DNA from: Cryptomeria japonica
Taxonomy: Eukaryota; Streptophyta; Pinopsida; Cupressales; Cupressaceae
Length of the DNA: 64,000 nucleotides
Direction: 5' to 3'
Assembly (NCBI RefSeq): GCF_030272615.1
Contig: NC_081412.1
Span: forward strand, 344,339,870 to 344,403,869
This document shows positions 12,386-25,666 of this stretch, piece by piece (positions within the stretch are counted from its first letter, which is position 1; every line of letters starts with the position of its first letter). The position numbers and the translations under genes were made by a program. The notes under the pieces are model-generated. The model was not told where the DNA came from. It searched no databases and worked only from the letters and a program-made list of their open reading frames with translations.

Positions 12386-12814
12386 ATACTGTCATACAAT
12401 TCTATATTTTTTCTAGTTAAAAAGACAAAAGAAACATATTTCATGATTTTGGTTTTCTATTCAAATTGATTATTTTGATGATTGACCCTAGTTGTTTATC
12501 TGTCTATCTTAGAATTTTTCACAGCCTAATCAATTATTGCAGAATGCTTGCCAAAGAATATTCTTGTCACACAAAGACAATATGACTACTGATTCATTGT
12601 CTTTGCAGGTTGCCTGAGGAAAATTGACCAAACATCGTGTATTCTTTCAATTCATTTTTAGGCACCTAAATTGCTATCTGGTTAAAGAACAAATCTATCT
12701 TTCATGTTTTTAGAAAATTCTGAGAGGTAGGAGAGTATGCTCTTGTCTTTTTCTAGACAATCGGAAATCCAGACCCTTGAGGCTTTTTCTTTGTTTGAGA
12801 TTTGTACATCTTTA

Positions 12815-13330
12815 GCAGGCCTGCCCTCCCGAGGGGTTGAAAAACTCTTAAAGTCGTTACAACCGGTGTGAGGGGAATGACCTAAGTGGGAACGGCTAAA
12901 TGCCAAGTACTCCAACCCACTATAGAATAAATGTGATTTGATGAAAATCAAGTCAATGACTGTGCTTGAGAATAGCTCTCCTCGGTACCTTCGGGTATAT
13001 TAAACCTTGGTTTTCAAGGCTGGGAGACCTCTTAATTGAGTTTATACCTCAACGCGCTGAATGGATCCCTTACTAGTTCCAACTAAAATTAGAATCTACC
13101 CGGTTCACCTCCAAAAGGGGGGTCTTTGTGCAAGAGAGATAGTAACTCTCCCAAGATACTTGTCATTTCATGCTCCCATTAGCATTTGGAGTCGAATAAT
13201 ATGGCATTGAGAATCCTTTACGTGAGACTTAGTAGTCGTATTCTAATTAGCTATTGGGTGTGTACCTGAGTCTACAAGTAAAGGTTTTCTTCTCTCACCA
13301 AATTCCTTGGGGCTTGCATGTTGTGATTGG
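12815..13330 (+). other. Conserved leader block of element C
   Basis: Noncoding. Its start, AGGCCTGCCCTCCCGAGG, and the following GGGGAATGACCTAAGTGGG match the blocks of A (24838) and B (42238). A second weaker match is the CCCACTATAGAATAA portion. Conservation in noncoding leaders of diverged elements suggests a functional RNA such as a packaging or translation signal; that role is inferred. Confidence 0.6.
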
Positions 13331-13435
13331 AGTTACTATTCATACTACGTGTTTTCTGTGTTTTCATCCCTGAAACAAAAAATTGAAATACCAAAATTGG
13401 AGAAAACAAGAAACAAGCTCAGTGATCAAAAAATT

Positions 13436-13745
13436 TATCCATGTCAGAACTAGTCTATCCTAAGTCAAAACTCTATCCATGCCAGAACTAGTCTATCGTA
13501 AGTTGAAAATTTGTCTGTGTTAGAACTAGTCTATCCTAAGTTGAAACTCTGTCTGTATCAGAACTTGTCCATCCTAAGTCAAAACTCTGTCCATGTCAGA
13601 ACTAGTCCATCCTAAGTTGAAACTCTATCCATATCAGAACTAATCCATCCTAAGTCAAAACTCTATCCATGTCAGAACTTGTCCATCCTAAGTCAAAATT
13701 TTGTCCAAAACTAGTCTAGCCTAGTCAAAAATTAGTCCATTTCAG
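13436..13745 (+). repeat. 38-bp tandem repeat, about 8 copies, C leader
   Basis: The unit is TCCATGTCAGAACTAGTC followed by TATCCTAAGTCAAAACTCTA. The copies alternate in an AAGTCAAAA/AAGTTGAAA variant and differ by single transitions. Not protein-coding. Confidence 0.85.
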
Positions 13746-13852
13746 AATTGGTCATACTCAGTTGTCATACTCAGCAATCGAAAAAATTACAATTTTAGTC
13801 TCTGCCCTATGAACAGTCATACAAATCTGATCATTTATCATCCTGCACCAAA

Positions 13853-14100
13853 TCTTGTGTCGTATGAGTCTTGTGATTTGTCATCCTGCACCATATCCTG
13901 TGTCATACAAAACTTAGTAGTTTGTCATCTAATCGTAAATCCTGTGTCGTACAAAACAAAACTGCACTAAATCTTTTGTTGTCCTGCACATACCCATATG
14001 TCGTACAGTATGAGGCAGAAACTCGTACGAAATAGAATTGTTGTCATCCTGAAGCTACTAAATTGTCATCCAGTTCAGTAAATCCTATCGTATGAATCCC
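13853..14100 (+). repeat. C-specific motif array, leader block 2 (CCTGTGTCGTAC)
   Basis: Repeated words CTTGTGTCGTATGAG, TCCTGTGTCATACAAAAC, TCCTGTGTCGTACAAAAC, TGTCGTACAGTATGAGG and CTCGTACGAAA, with TTTGTCATCCTGCACC between them. See the antisense intron (55325-55497) for inverted copies. Confidence 0.65.
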
Positions 14101-14510
14101 TGGTTTTGTAAGTACATAATAGTCAAACTTGCCTAAAAATAGTCTACAGTGAACATGATATTGGTTATCATCATCCTAAGCATAAACAGATCAAGACAGT
14201 GTACCTCTATCATTTGTGTTGCATGATTTGGTCGATCATCTTTCAACTAGTTCAATCAACTACCTATCAAACTTAAGTCACTTAGATAACATCTTACACA
14301 GGATAGATCATTCCTAAAACCAGACTGAATCTTAGTCACTACTCTAGAATCAACCTAGATAAACGTCTTATATAGGATAGATCTTTCCTAAAAAAACAAA
14401 CAAAATCGCAGTTGTTTCTCTCAAACAATACATTAACCGAACAAACTAGCTCTGAAATTGATCTTAACCTCTGCATCACAAACAACTTTAGGTCACACTA
14501 ATCCATAAAA

Positions 14511-17500
14511 ATGCCTATTCAAACCAGGAGTTCTCATAAGAAAGAAGCTAAAGGAAAAGGAAAACCCTTCTCATATCATGATAACCCATTTTACATGGAG
14601 GATCCACTCACTGACATACCTTCGTCATCAAGTAGACCAATTTTTTATGAACCTGAATCTCCTACTATACATGAGACAGAATACAATGACAAAGACAATC
14701 TTAATGTTCATGAAACCGATAATGATTCCTCATCAGGTGAGGCTGAAAAAGACATTGAACCTTGAGAAGGATATTCATGACTGTCAAAAGGACAAAGACT
14801 TTAGAAAAATGATGAAAGCTATCTTGGCTCAAGAGAAAGAAGATTATTTCTTAGAACTAGCAAAACACGGTGCCAAACTTCCTACTGGATATGATGTTCA
14901 AACACTCATCACTAAAAAGGAGGAGTCACTTATACTCGCTGTACACAGACAATTACAAGCCTTATAGACTGAGATCACAAAATTGAAGAATAAGGATAAG
15001 TCCCCAAAATAATATTCTCTGGAGACAATATGCCCATTTCCATTTGACAAAAATCTATACATGTCTCCATTTCCTTCATGAGTTGAGATCCCCAAATTTG
15101 ACAAATATGATGGTACCTCAGATCCTCAAGATCATGTCAGGGAATTTTGTGCTGCCTGTATGGAGTTCATGCACAATCAAATGTATCTCATGCGCCTTTT
15201 CCCAAGGATTTTGGGAGGTCAAGCAATGGAATGGTTCTCAAGTCTACCCAAAGGAATAAAAATGTTTGAAGAACTAATCCAACTATTTTTACAACAATAC
15301 TCATAAAACATTCGACATCCTGTGACTATGATCAAGCTTTACAATACTAAATAGAAAATAGGGAAGCCTCTTCTTACTTTCCTCCAATGCTGGAGAAAGA
15401 TGTTCTCTAGGTATTCTCGACCTATCCCAGATTTTGAGAAAATGGATATATCTATCAACAACTTGGTCCCAAAATTGAAATATAGTATCCAAATGCGAGT
15501 ACACCCATCATTTAACAAAATGGTAGATAATGCCATTCGAATGGAAGATGTGCTCATAAAGAAGGGAGATATCTCACCTTGGAAAGAAACACAACCAGGA
15601 TCTAGCTCTAAAGAGAAGAACAAGTATGGGAAATTTGGCAAAGACAACAGCAAGAATGTTGTTAACGATGGAGTAGTAGACACTGTTAAAGCTAACTCAA
15701 AGCCCACAATATTCAACTTGGCTAGTGGTACACAAGCACTTAAAGCTGTTGAGGCTGCAGCAGAAAATCCACCAAAGAAAACAAAAGAATGGTTCAAAGA
15801 AAAGCCTTGGCTTTCCAAACCTAAGCGTGATTTCACTCCTCTTGAAGAATCATATGAATCTACTTTCAAGACTCTATTGGAAAACAACCTGATAATGCTA
15901 CCAGATAACTCCAGACCATATGATCCAGAAGTCAAACCAAGATGGTGGAGAGAAAATGAATAATGTGACTTCCATCAGAATAAAGGTCATAACATAAACA
16001 ATTGCATGAAGCTAAAACATGAGATTCAAGATATCATAGACACTGGTAAAATTGTTATTGGGACCAACCAATGCTGATCATAAATCATTTAAGGACCCTT
16101 TTCTTGTTTACGAACAAGGTGATTCCTCAAAGACCAAATGAGGTGCCAAGGTAAATTATACTTATACTAGCCAGGACAACGTTATCAACATGCTTGAGCC
16201 TTCCCAATCAGAATATTACAATGTGATTATAGTCTAAGATAAACCAAATGAATCATGATATACAAGAGCTCTGACCCATTCTCAGAAGAAAGTCACTCTC
16301 CAAGGAGCTAGTTCTTCCAACCCAGCTCAAGCAACATTAAACCCAACAGCCCCATCAAACAAGCAAAAAAAATCAACCTTGGATAAATTTAAAAGGCTCA
16401 CTTCAACATCATCCTCTAGATATAGTTTTGTTGAACAATTGAAAAGGAAAAATGCTCAAATCTCAATTTTTGAATTACTAAAAATCTCTTCTGCTCACAA
16501 AGAGATTTTGGACAAAGCATTGATCACCACTTATGTTCTGAAGGATTTAGACATTGATCGGTTTCAATCTATGGTGGGTCACCTAACTTCATCTCACTAT
16601 CTAACCTTCTCTGAAGAAGATGACAACTTGCTAAATCATCCACATAACCAGCCATTGCATATTGAAGCCATGATCCATAAACACATAGTCAAATGTGTTT
16701 TGATAGATGGAGACGCGAGGTTGAATATTTGTACTTACAATCTGCTTACACAACTAGGATTCTCTGAAAATGTCATTGACCCCGACAAGAAAATAACAAT
16801 AGAAGCCTATGATGAAGAAGAAAGGACCTCTAAAGGTCTAGTATCATTACCTATCAGAGTGGGACCTGTAGAAAGAGATGTCCTTTTCCAGGTACTTGAT
16901 ATTCCTTTGTCATATAATATATTACTAGGTAGGCCATGGATTCATGAAATGAAGACAGTTCCATCAACATACCATCAATGCTTAAAGTTTCCTTATAATG
17001 GAATAGAAGTCAATATTCTTGCTGATACGAATGTCGTATGTAATGCATTGAAAAAAGGTGCGGATACTTTTGTGCCTCATAATAGGGCAACCTCTACAAA
17101 TTAAGATCCAGAAACACTAATGAAAGACTTAGAAAAGAGATTGAAGATTACAAATACCGGCATGGATGGCTACAAGATAGAGCCAGTACTTTCATTAGTC
17201 TCTCTCCCTCCATCACCAAAATAATTGGGAAAACCATCAGAGGCTATGAGAACAAAAACTTCAACTCCAAATACCATATATGATGGTCTCTTTGTACAGT
17301 CCTCTACCTCCCTAGTGGATGAAATAGAAGAAGATGTTGTTCTTAACTGGCTCTTTAAGGAAGATAGTCAAAACGAGGAGGTACGACATTGTGAGATTTC
17401 CTCAAACCAATATGGTCCTGGCTACAAGATGATTCAATGCATGGGATATTCAGGTACTGGTCCCCTAGGTAAACATCAAGAGGGTATTACTGAACCAATT

Positions 17501-20500
17501 CAGCTGCAAACAAAATCCACAAATGATAAGGCTGGACTGGGGTACAATCCGAAAAAGACATCAGATCAAAAACATGTTTCTAAGTCTAAGTGGTAGAAAA
17601 TGATATCGCCTTCAACATTATAGGAAACAGATGCTCAACAAACAAAAGTAGAGTGTAGAAAAGAGAAAGAAGAATCAGCAGTCAAGAAAGAAGAAATAGT
17701 CAGTGCTCAAGCTCCGATGGTGTCAACTACAATAATACAAGAAGTTGAGGTCCCAAAGGATATAAGAGATAAAGTAGTAAGAATCAGAGAATTGTTTGCA
17801 CCACTAAAAGTTCCAGTCACATACACTGGTAGGCAGCAAGTAGACGATTCAGAGACTGACTCAAATGAGTATGAATGGGGTCCAAATCACCTCTTAGACA
17901 CATCCACTATAGAAAATATAGAAGACTAGCGGTATCATAGATGATACTCAAGAGCTGATGTGCTTAAAACTAGAGAAGGAAATATAGGAAATTAGACAAA
18001 AGAAACAAGCAAACTATGAACAAGGATTGAAGAAAGGAAGAGTACCAAAAAATTTCTTATCTATGTGCCCCTATGCTAAAACAGAACAAATCAGGTATAA
18101 CACTACACAAGAAGAGTTAGAAGCTACAAAACAAGAACCAATTATCAGTCCAAAAGAAGTTGAATGGAGTAGAAGATCATGTCAACAGGTATGTCAGATA
18201 TAGTGAAAAATGAGCCACAACATGAAGGAACTTGCAACATTAAAGATTTTGGTGTTGATATCATACATATGCTCGCTAAATCACTTGAAGAAGACTTGAA
18301 AACTTTATTCGATGACTCTGATGACTCTGACAACAATCTTATTCAGGACAATATCTACTCAACATCAAAATCTGAATCATCTGATGTAAACAATGAAAAT
18401 CTATCTACTGATCTTATTGCTGTCAAACCATGATATGACGACCAGTCTGGCATAGGGAATGATGCTACAAGTATGTCTATTGGATTAAATCAACTAAATA
18501 TTAACGTGAACTTTAATAATCATGTTCTTACTCTTCCTAGTCTCGAGACACTTATGCAAGGTATTCTTCTGGAACTCGACTTTTCGATCCGTAGTTGTGA
18601 TGATAATACCATGAATGCTCTCGAACCTGTCCAACATTTATCCTTACTACATCCAAAACTAATTGATTTTACTTTACAAAACCAGCCCATGAATATACCT
18701 ACTTTTTCCAATGACTATACGTCAGCCTATTATCTCAACACAATTGAACCTATGGACTCTTCCACTAGTGAATACAATGAAAACATGACTAAAGCGGATA
18801 TCAAGTATCTTAGTCGCAAAAACAAGAAAAATAAAAACAAAAGATCTGATGGCGGAAACCACATTATGGCGGTGTCAGAATCTAAAAAAGAGAAAATAAA
18901 GGGCGTACCTAAGGGTGAAAACCTCTTTGAGCCTGAAGGTGAGATACTTGATGTACTGCCAAGTCATTTCTAGGAAAGGTCTTCCATATTGATCGAGCCA
19001 ACTCAGCCAGTGAACATTAGGAGTCAAGAGACACCACACATCATTCATGTAGCTCAATCACTATCAGCAAAAGAATTGGAAAATTTTACTCATCTATTCT
19101 CAAAAAAGAAAATAAACTTTTCATGAACATACTCTGATATGCTAGGCCTGGATCTTGATCTTATTATGCACCATCTTTCTATCACACTAGGAGTTAAACT
19201 AGTCAAGAAAAAACTTCGTAAGATGCACCCACATGTGGCATTGTTAGTCAAGGTTGAGCTAGAAAAAATACTAAAAGCTGAATTCATTAGAGCTATAGAT
19301 TATGCCGAATGGATTTGAAACATAGTACTAGTGTCAAAGGCAGACTAATCTATCAGAGTTTGCATAGACTTCAGATACCTCAATAAAGCTTTTCTGAAAG
19401 ATGACTTTCCATTGCCAAACATTGATATGATAGTTAACATGACTACTGGGTATGAGATGTACTCACTAATGGATGGATTCTCTAGATATAATCAAATCAA
19501 AATAGCTCCTGGAGATCAAGAAAAGACAACTTTCACCTGTGCATGGGGAACCTTTTGCTAGAATGTCATGCCATTTGGGCTAAAGAACATAGGGGTGACC
19601 TATCAAAGAGAAGTTACAACTATATTTCATTACATGAAAATAAGAATATGGAAGATTATGTTGATGACACCTTAGTGAAGACTATGAAGAGATCCACACA
19701 TATTCAAGAGCTAGGTCCTATACTAGAAAGAATAGAAAAGTTTAAGCTCCGGTTAAATCCAAAAAAGTGTGCATTTGGAGTGACAATTGGGAAATTACTT
19801 GGCTACATCATTTCAAAGAAGGGAATCGAGGTTGATCTTGAGAAATTCCAAGCTATAATGGAAATGTCACCTCCGAAGAACATCAGTCAAATGAGAAGTC
19901 TACAGGGATGTCTCCAAACCATCAGACACTTCATTTCTCAGCTAGTAGACAAAGCTCAACCTTTCACAAAAGTATTGAGGAAAGGAATAATATACAACTG
20001 GGATCAGCAATGTGAACAACACCTTTAGCAGATAAAAGAGTACCCGTCTAATCCACCAATATTGATGTCGTCGATTAAGGGTAAACCACTAATCTTATAC
20101 ATATCAACAACTGATTCATCACTGGGGGCACTTCTGGCACAACATGATGACAATAAAAAGGAGCGAGCCATCTATTACATCAGCAGAACATTGGTGTCCT
20201 ATGAAATGAATTACACCATAATAGAAAAAGCATGCTTGGCATTAGTCTTTGCATCACAAAAATTGAGACACTACATGTTAGCACATTTAGTCATGTTGAT
20301 GGCTAAAATTGATCCACTCAAATATCTTCTGAATAAAGCAACACTTACAGGAAGATTGGCAAAATGGGTCATGATCCTTACAGAGTTTGACATTGAATAT
20401 GTGGAATGCAAAGCTATAAAAGGATAGGTAATTGTTGATCAACTTGTTGAAGCTTCACTTGAGGATACTCAACTGCTGCATACAGAGTTTCCAAATGAAT

Positions 20501-22267
20501 CAATAATGCATATTTCTCAACAACCCTGGAAGATGTTCTTTGATGGGTCTTTTACTAAAAATGGTTCCGGTGTTGGGATATTGTTTATTACTCCTCAGAA
20601 GTATTCAATCCCAAAGTCTTATAAGATTCTATTCCGTTACACAAACAACATTGCATAATATGAAGCTCTGGTGAACGGGATCAAGCTAGCTATTGAATGG
20701 AAGGTTGCAGAATTACACATCTATGGAGATTCTCAAATGATCATAAATCAAATCAATGATACATATTAGACTCAAGATGAGAAACTGATGCCTTATAAAA
20801 GGATGGTTGATGATATTAAGAAGTACTTTTCTTTTGTATCATTCTAGCAGATTCCTAGATCCACAAACAGAGCAGCAGATGCTATCACCACCTTGGCATC
20901 TATACTTGAGTTACAAGAGTCCAATTTTCATTTTGAATTCCTGGTGGAAGAGTTACATTACCCATCCTATGATTCTTCTGAGACCCAAATAGTCTGTGCT
21001 ATTATTGGACATGACTCATCCTAATACAACCACATCTACTCTTATCTACGAGACCAAATTATCCCTGAAAATCTTACCCGTAATGAGAAAAGAAACCTAA
21101 CTCAAAATGTTTCACGGTATGTTATATTTATTTAGATGAGTTTTGGATGGTACATTACTTAGGTGTCTAGAAACTGAAGAATCTAAACATGCATTATCGG
21201 AAGTTCATGAAGGTATTTGTGGATCTCATTCAAATGGTCTTACTTTAGCTCAAAATCTATTACGGGCTGGCTACTACCGGCCAGACATGGAGAAAGGTGA
21301 TATTAAATTTTCTAATACTTGTGATAAATGTTAGCTACATGGAAATCTCATACATGCTCCAGCAAGGGATCTTATACCCTTCACTACACATTGGCCTTTT
21401 CAACAATGGGCCTTTGATCTCATTGGTCAAATATATCTTGCTTCGTCTAATGGACACAAATTAATTATAACTGCCATTGAGTATTTCACCAAATGGGTAG
21501 AAGTGGTTCCGATCATCAAAGTGACTAGTAAACAAGTTGCCTTGTTCATCCTAAACTATATCATCTGCAGGTATGGGATACCTTTGTCTATCGTGACTGA
21601 TAATGGAGGACAGTTCAAGAATAAATATCTAGACAAGATTTGTGAGAAATTCAAAATAAAACAACACTGGTCATCAGTATATTATCCTCAAGGTAATGGA
21701 CAAGTCGAGGCATCTAACAAAAACCTACTAACTATCTTGCACAGAATAGTGAACAAATCTGGGAAGGATTGGCATTTGTAGCTCAATCCTACACTATGGG
21801 ATTATAGAACAAGTATTAGAACACCTACTAGGGCTACACCTTTTTCTTTGGTGTATGGGTCCGAAGCAGTACTACCTATTGAAGTAGAAATGCCATCTCT
21901 AAGAGTTTCCTTGTAAGGTCTTGTTACTGATGAAGATCATAGAATATCTAGATTGCAAGAACTCAAATTGCTGGATGAGCATCGACAAGTGGTGTTTGAT
22001 CATCTCAGAGTGTATCAAAAGAGAATGTCTAGAGGATATAACAAGAAAGTTAGACAAAGAGAATTTAAGGTTGGTGACCTAGTCCTGAGAGAAAATCCTA
22101 AAAATCAACAGTTTTGAGACAACAAAGGGAAGTTTGAACCCAACTGGCTAGGTCCTTACATCATTACTGTAGTATTCGGCTCTGGTGCCTATCAACTCTC
22201 AATCGTAGAAGGAGAACAACTTTGTGAACCGATTAACACCATCCACTTGAAGAAATTCTTCACTTAG
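14511..22267 (+). pseudogene. Element C gag-pol, heavily decayed
   Basis: The order is the same as in A. Gag N-terminus MPIQTRSSHKK at 14511 and capsid region with AMEWFSSLPKG at 15220. Protease-like VLIDGDARLNICTY near 16700, where A has DGGAGLN. G-patch-like GYKMIQCMGYSGTGPLG near 17420. Reverse transcriptase with YVDD at 19657-19668. RNase H near 20100-20400, archaeal-type RNase H (FFDGSF, near 20535), integrase core with WAFDLIG, TDNG and GQVEASNK (21410-21720), and a C-terminal domain ending at TAG 22265-22267. Frameshifts (for example near 14750 and between the protease and RT frames) and many stops break it; several are TGG to TAG, such as FC*NVMPFG at 19555-19576. It cannot encode a working polyprotein. 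Confidence 0.9.
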
Positions 22268-22393
22268 CATTCTCTGCTCCAACAAAATGTACAGCTGAAA
22301 AAGTCCTGAAAAAAATCAAAAAAATCAGAAAAATCATAAAACAAAAAAAAAATAGAAAAAAAAAGAAAAAAAAATAAAGAGAGAAAATGCCTT

Positions 22394-22489
22394 GGTAAAA
22401 ACTTGGTAATCAGGCACCTTGGTAAAAAATTAAAAAATTAAAAAAATGAATCTCTACCAAGCAGGTGAAAACCTGGTAAACAGGTGCCT
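22394..22489 (+). ncRNA. Post-pol hairpin pair of element C (AAAA-bulge type)
   Basis: Two predicted hairpins, 22394-22418 and 22463-22489. The second has outer strands AGGTG / TGCCT, a one-sided AAAA bulge, inner stem CCTG / CAGG and loop GTAAA. The first has GGT / ACC outside and CTTG / CAGG inside. Same architecture as in A and B. Secondary structure was inferred by eye. Confidence 0.6.
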
Positions 22490-23288
22490 CTTGTACTCAA
22501 GCACCCCATCTATCAATGCAACATCAACATTCTCGCTTTCTTGCATCTTTGCTTTCACTTGTACATATATTTTAGTCACTTCTATGAAATCCTAGTTCGT
22601 TGGAACCCTCATGACTTGAAATTGATCAACATCCTAGTCTTAGGTTAATTGACAGAGCACATTACATGTCCTAAGCAGTATGAACCAAGTCATCTTTCTG
22701 TCAGTGAAACCTAGTCGTCCACTCTGAGTCAGTCACCTATCTCCTAACTACTGAAGAGTTTTATCACTGAGTAAACAAGAAAAACAACATAACGGAAAAC
22801 AATCACTAAATAGTTTGAGCTATGAATGAAAATTTTCTTTGTGTGTTGTCTTTTATATTGGTTTTTGATTATTATTCCTCTGAGTAACTCGAGGAAGTCT
22901 ATTGTGACTAAGAGGAGCAAGGATTGGGGGCATAATATTTTCTTTGTTTTCTACTTGTAGCAATGATCCCAATGATCTGGAAACATAAAATTAGCTGGGT
23001 GTCTATGATAAGAGCCTTCACATCAAGGTGAAATTGCCTCACATACCTCGACTCCGCTTATTTGAATGCTACAGGGAGGCCCATATCATTTCTTTTTCTG
23101 TTTTGAGGGAATTTCTTTATGATGTAATCTGGGTCCCTACGAAATCTGTCCAAGGATATGAACGAAAAAAAGGGTCATTGCGGACAAGATAATAAATATT
23201 GCACATTGAAAAAGAAAGGAACTCTAACCTGCCTTTGTGTTTGTTATGCTCGGTGATGAATCTTAAGCATTTTAAATCCCGTGACTAG
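22490..23288 (+). other. Element C post-pol noncoding region, left of the A insertion
   Basis: No gene seen. It corresponds to 34163-35160 of A (for example the GGTCCCTACGAAA region and the CCAAGGATATGA phrase near 23150, matched in A at 34890). It ends with ACTAG at 23284-23288, the left copy of the target duplication of A. Confidence 0.6.
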
Positions 23289-23315
23289 TGTAGACACCCA
23301 AAATTGTCATGTCTA

Positions 23316-23545
23316 ATTAAATAAATATTTTATTTATTTAATTATCTAAGCCTAATTCTTCTATTAATTAAATAAATCTTTATTTATTTAATTAATTCAT
23401 TTATCCTCTTCTAGCCTTATTTCTCATTTAAATAAATACATTTATTTATTTAAATTATCCCTTTCCTAAATTAAATAAATATTTTATTTATTTAATTGTC
23501 CTATTTCTTCTATTAATTAAATAAATCTTTATTTATTTAATTAGT
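23316..23545 (+). repeat. Array of five AT palindromes in the A LTR
   Basis: Each unit has the form TTAATTAAATAAAT, a 3-base centre, then TATTTATTTAATTAA, or ATTTAAATAAAT with its mirror. Units are spaced about 50 bases apart and joined by CT-rich links such as CCTAATTCTTCTA. The array is also present in the 3' LTR at 38818-39047. Each unit could extrude as a short hairpin or bind an AT-rich dimeric factor. Confidence 0.85.
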
Positions 23546-23707
23546 TCATTATCTTTTTCTACACATGACACATGTCATTCATCTCTTATTTCCTACACTA
23601 CCTACCCCTTTCATTATTTTGGTATTTCTTATACCTACCCTATAATCCTAGCCGACCTCTCTTTTTACACCTCTCAATCTTAACCCTCCATTTCTTATTG
23701 TGTCTTC

Positions 23708-23744
23708 TATTTAAGGAGATGCTTTCTTCATTGTCAAACCCTAA
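23708..23744 (+). promoter_or_regulatory. LTR promoter of A: TATA-like box and telo-box
   Basis: TATTTAA at 23708-23714 and the plant telo-box AAACCCTAA at 23736-23744, about 30 bases downstream and so near the expected transcription start. Telo-boxes near the start are typical of highly transcribed translation-related plant genes. Copies in the 3' LTR are at 39210-39216 and 39238-39246. Confidence 0.55.
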
Positions 23745-24077
23745 TCACTCATGCTAATGATCTTTCATGCAGCTTGGCTACACTACGATCCTACTTGCAA
23801 CCACATTCCGTTCTTTGTTGAGCTCTTGTGCATACAAAAATCTGAGAGCAAGCATATCAAACAAGATCAATGGAGATAGGAAGAATGGAGATCAAAACCC
23901 TAGTGGACATGTGATGGTATAATCTTTGTGATTTTTGAGTTATTTTGCATTGTCTTAGGTTATCTTCATATGTTATGGTGGATCTTTGTTCATTGTTAGA
24001 CTAGGGTTTTGTGGTTGAATCCATTTTAGTCTTTCAATATTGTTGTTTATTGCTATCCATTTTCACCATATACATTT

Positions 24078-24097
24078 TGGCACGCCCGGTGGGACTC
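24078..24097 (+). promoter_or_regulatory. Primer binding site of A
   Basis: TGGCACGCCCGGTGGGACTC begins four bases after the LTR. It has the form used by Tat-lineage elements. I cannot assign the tRNA without a search. Confidence 0.8.
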
Positions 24098-24230
24098 TTG
24101 TCCCTTTGCATTTAACATTTTTGTTGCAGATTTTGCATTTTTGAAGTTGCAGATCGGACGATTTCGACGACATTTTAGGTTTTTTTTTCCGCATCTGCGA
24201 GTGTTCGGATCGCGTTTTTGTGTTTCAGAG

Positions 24231-24450
24231 GCGTCTGTGATATCTTTGATCGCGTCTGTGTTTCTGTCATTTCTATTTTTTTTGCAGGTTTCCGAAAGTC
24301 GCGTCTGTGATCCCGAATCGCGTCTGTGCACCATCTGATCGCGTCTACAGAATAAAGAGGCGTCTGTGTTCTTAAATCACGTCTGCGAATCATAGAACCG
24401 CGTCTGTGTCGGACAGACGCGTCTGTGTCTGGTATAACAGCGTCTGTGCA
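24231..24450 (+). repeat. A-specific motif array, leader block 1 (GCGTCTGTG)
   Basis: About ten copies of GCGTCTGTG(T/A), for example at 24231, 24252, 24301, 24320, 24360, 24400, 24419 and 24440, spaced irregularly by 15-40 bases. CpG-rich against an AT-rich background. No protein frame is preserved through the block. Confidence 0.85.
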
Positions 24451-24837
24451 TTCTGTTTTGCAAATTTTTTTTTTAGGTTTTTCGATTCGGGTTTTCGGAT
24501 TTTTGTACTTAGGGTTTCAGATCTGGTTTATTTTCGGCTAACCTTTGCAGATCTAGCTAACCTGGTTTGTGCAGCTTGCTTTGGAGGCAAAATACGTTTT
24601 TGTTGAAGGCCCCTTTTCACAAAGTCTTTTTGGGTTTTCTTAAAATTTACCTAACTTGTGTGCTTGCAGGAAGGGGTTATCATTTGAAACAACCCAAACT
24701 ACTAACAATTTTGTTGCAGGGCCTTGGCTAGGGTTTTGTCATTTTTATTGTGTGCCTTGTTTCATAGCTTAGCAAACACTTCAATTGGTGCACTAAAATT
24801 TAACCATTGTCTTTTGTGTCTTGAGCAATAGGCTCTT

Positions 24838-25400
24838 TTTGTTTAATCTTTAGAGGGCCTGTCTTCCCGTGTGGTCATTAGGACTACTAGTGAGAAGAGA
24901 ACGACCCAAGTGGTAGCAAAAGAAAAGCCATCTTCTTCCAAGCCACTATAATCAAATGTATTCATGGTGAAAACTATGAATAACGTGTGCTGATTAGTTC
25001 ATACTGACACTATGTCTCCCCATAAACCCGTTTGATCAAATTTATTTGATCATTTGTAGGGCGTAACCCCTACCGGCTGGGAGCCTTCTGTATTTACAGA
25101 GCTGAAAGTGCCGCATGTATGGCCACATGAGCGGATGCCCTTACTAGCACCTCATTGTTTTAGATGCCCAAATCCTTCTAGTTGTTGAGGCAGGAGGTCG
25201 GACCTCTGGTAGCGGCCCACACACATACGGTTCTTAGTAGAGATACAAAGTTCGCCATGGGGAGTTTTCATGGGGACTGATGCTTGGCTGACCCGAGAAG
25301 TGAGTGCCGAGGGTGGAGCCAGTGAGGTCAAGCATCTAAGTATCCGCTCTGAATAGCGTAGCCTCGGGGGTAAAACCCCATGTGGGATCAACAATTATTG
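24838..25400 (+). other. Conserved leader block of element A
   Basis: It begins AGAGGGCCTGTCTTCCCG and continues with GAGAAGAGAACGACCCAAGT. It ends with TTCGCCATGGGGAGTTTTC, GGGGACTGATGCTTGGCT and GAGAAGTGAGTGCCG, all of which recur in B at 42650-42710. Noncoding, with stops in all frames. The short pairings TTCCC/GGGAA and CCATGGGGA/TTTTCATGGGG suggest folded RNA. Confidence 0.7.
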
Positions 25401-25666
25401 TCCTGGCCAGCCATAAGAATTGTGCTTGACTTATGATAAACATTCAAACAATCAAGACAAAACAGCAAAACATTGTGTCTTTTGTGTCTTCAAGTGTATG
25501 CAAAAACTTTTTACATCAAACAACACACTTTTTGGAGTCTAAACAGTCTGCAAACATTGGGTCATCAACACTGTGTCCTCTTGTCACGAAAAACAGTTGA
25601 AAAAATCAGATTTGGTCACAGCAAAACAAATTCACAGATAGGAAAGATTGCACTAAGGTTACAGAA

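Larger units (their letters stand above)
23289..24074 (+). repeat. 5' LTR of element A
   Basis: Terminal TG...CA. The U3 part contains five near-perfect palindromes of about 28-34 bases (see the separate entry), a TATA box at 23708 and a telo-box at 23736. The 186-base open frame inside (23572-23757) recurs in the other LTR and is not a gene. Confidence 0.95.

Noticed and set aside
23572-23757. 61-codon frame in the A LTR (also 39074-39259)
   Set aside because: CT-rich LTR sequence before and across the TATA box. It cannot be translated from the LTR transcript as a conserved gene, and no homologue is seen.
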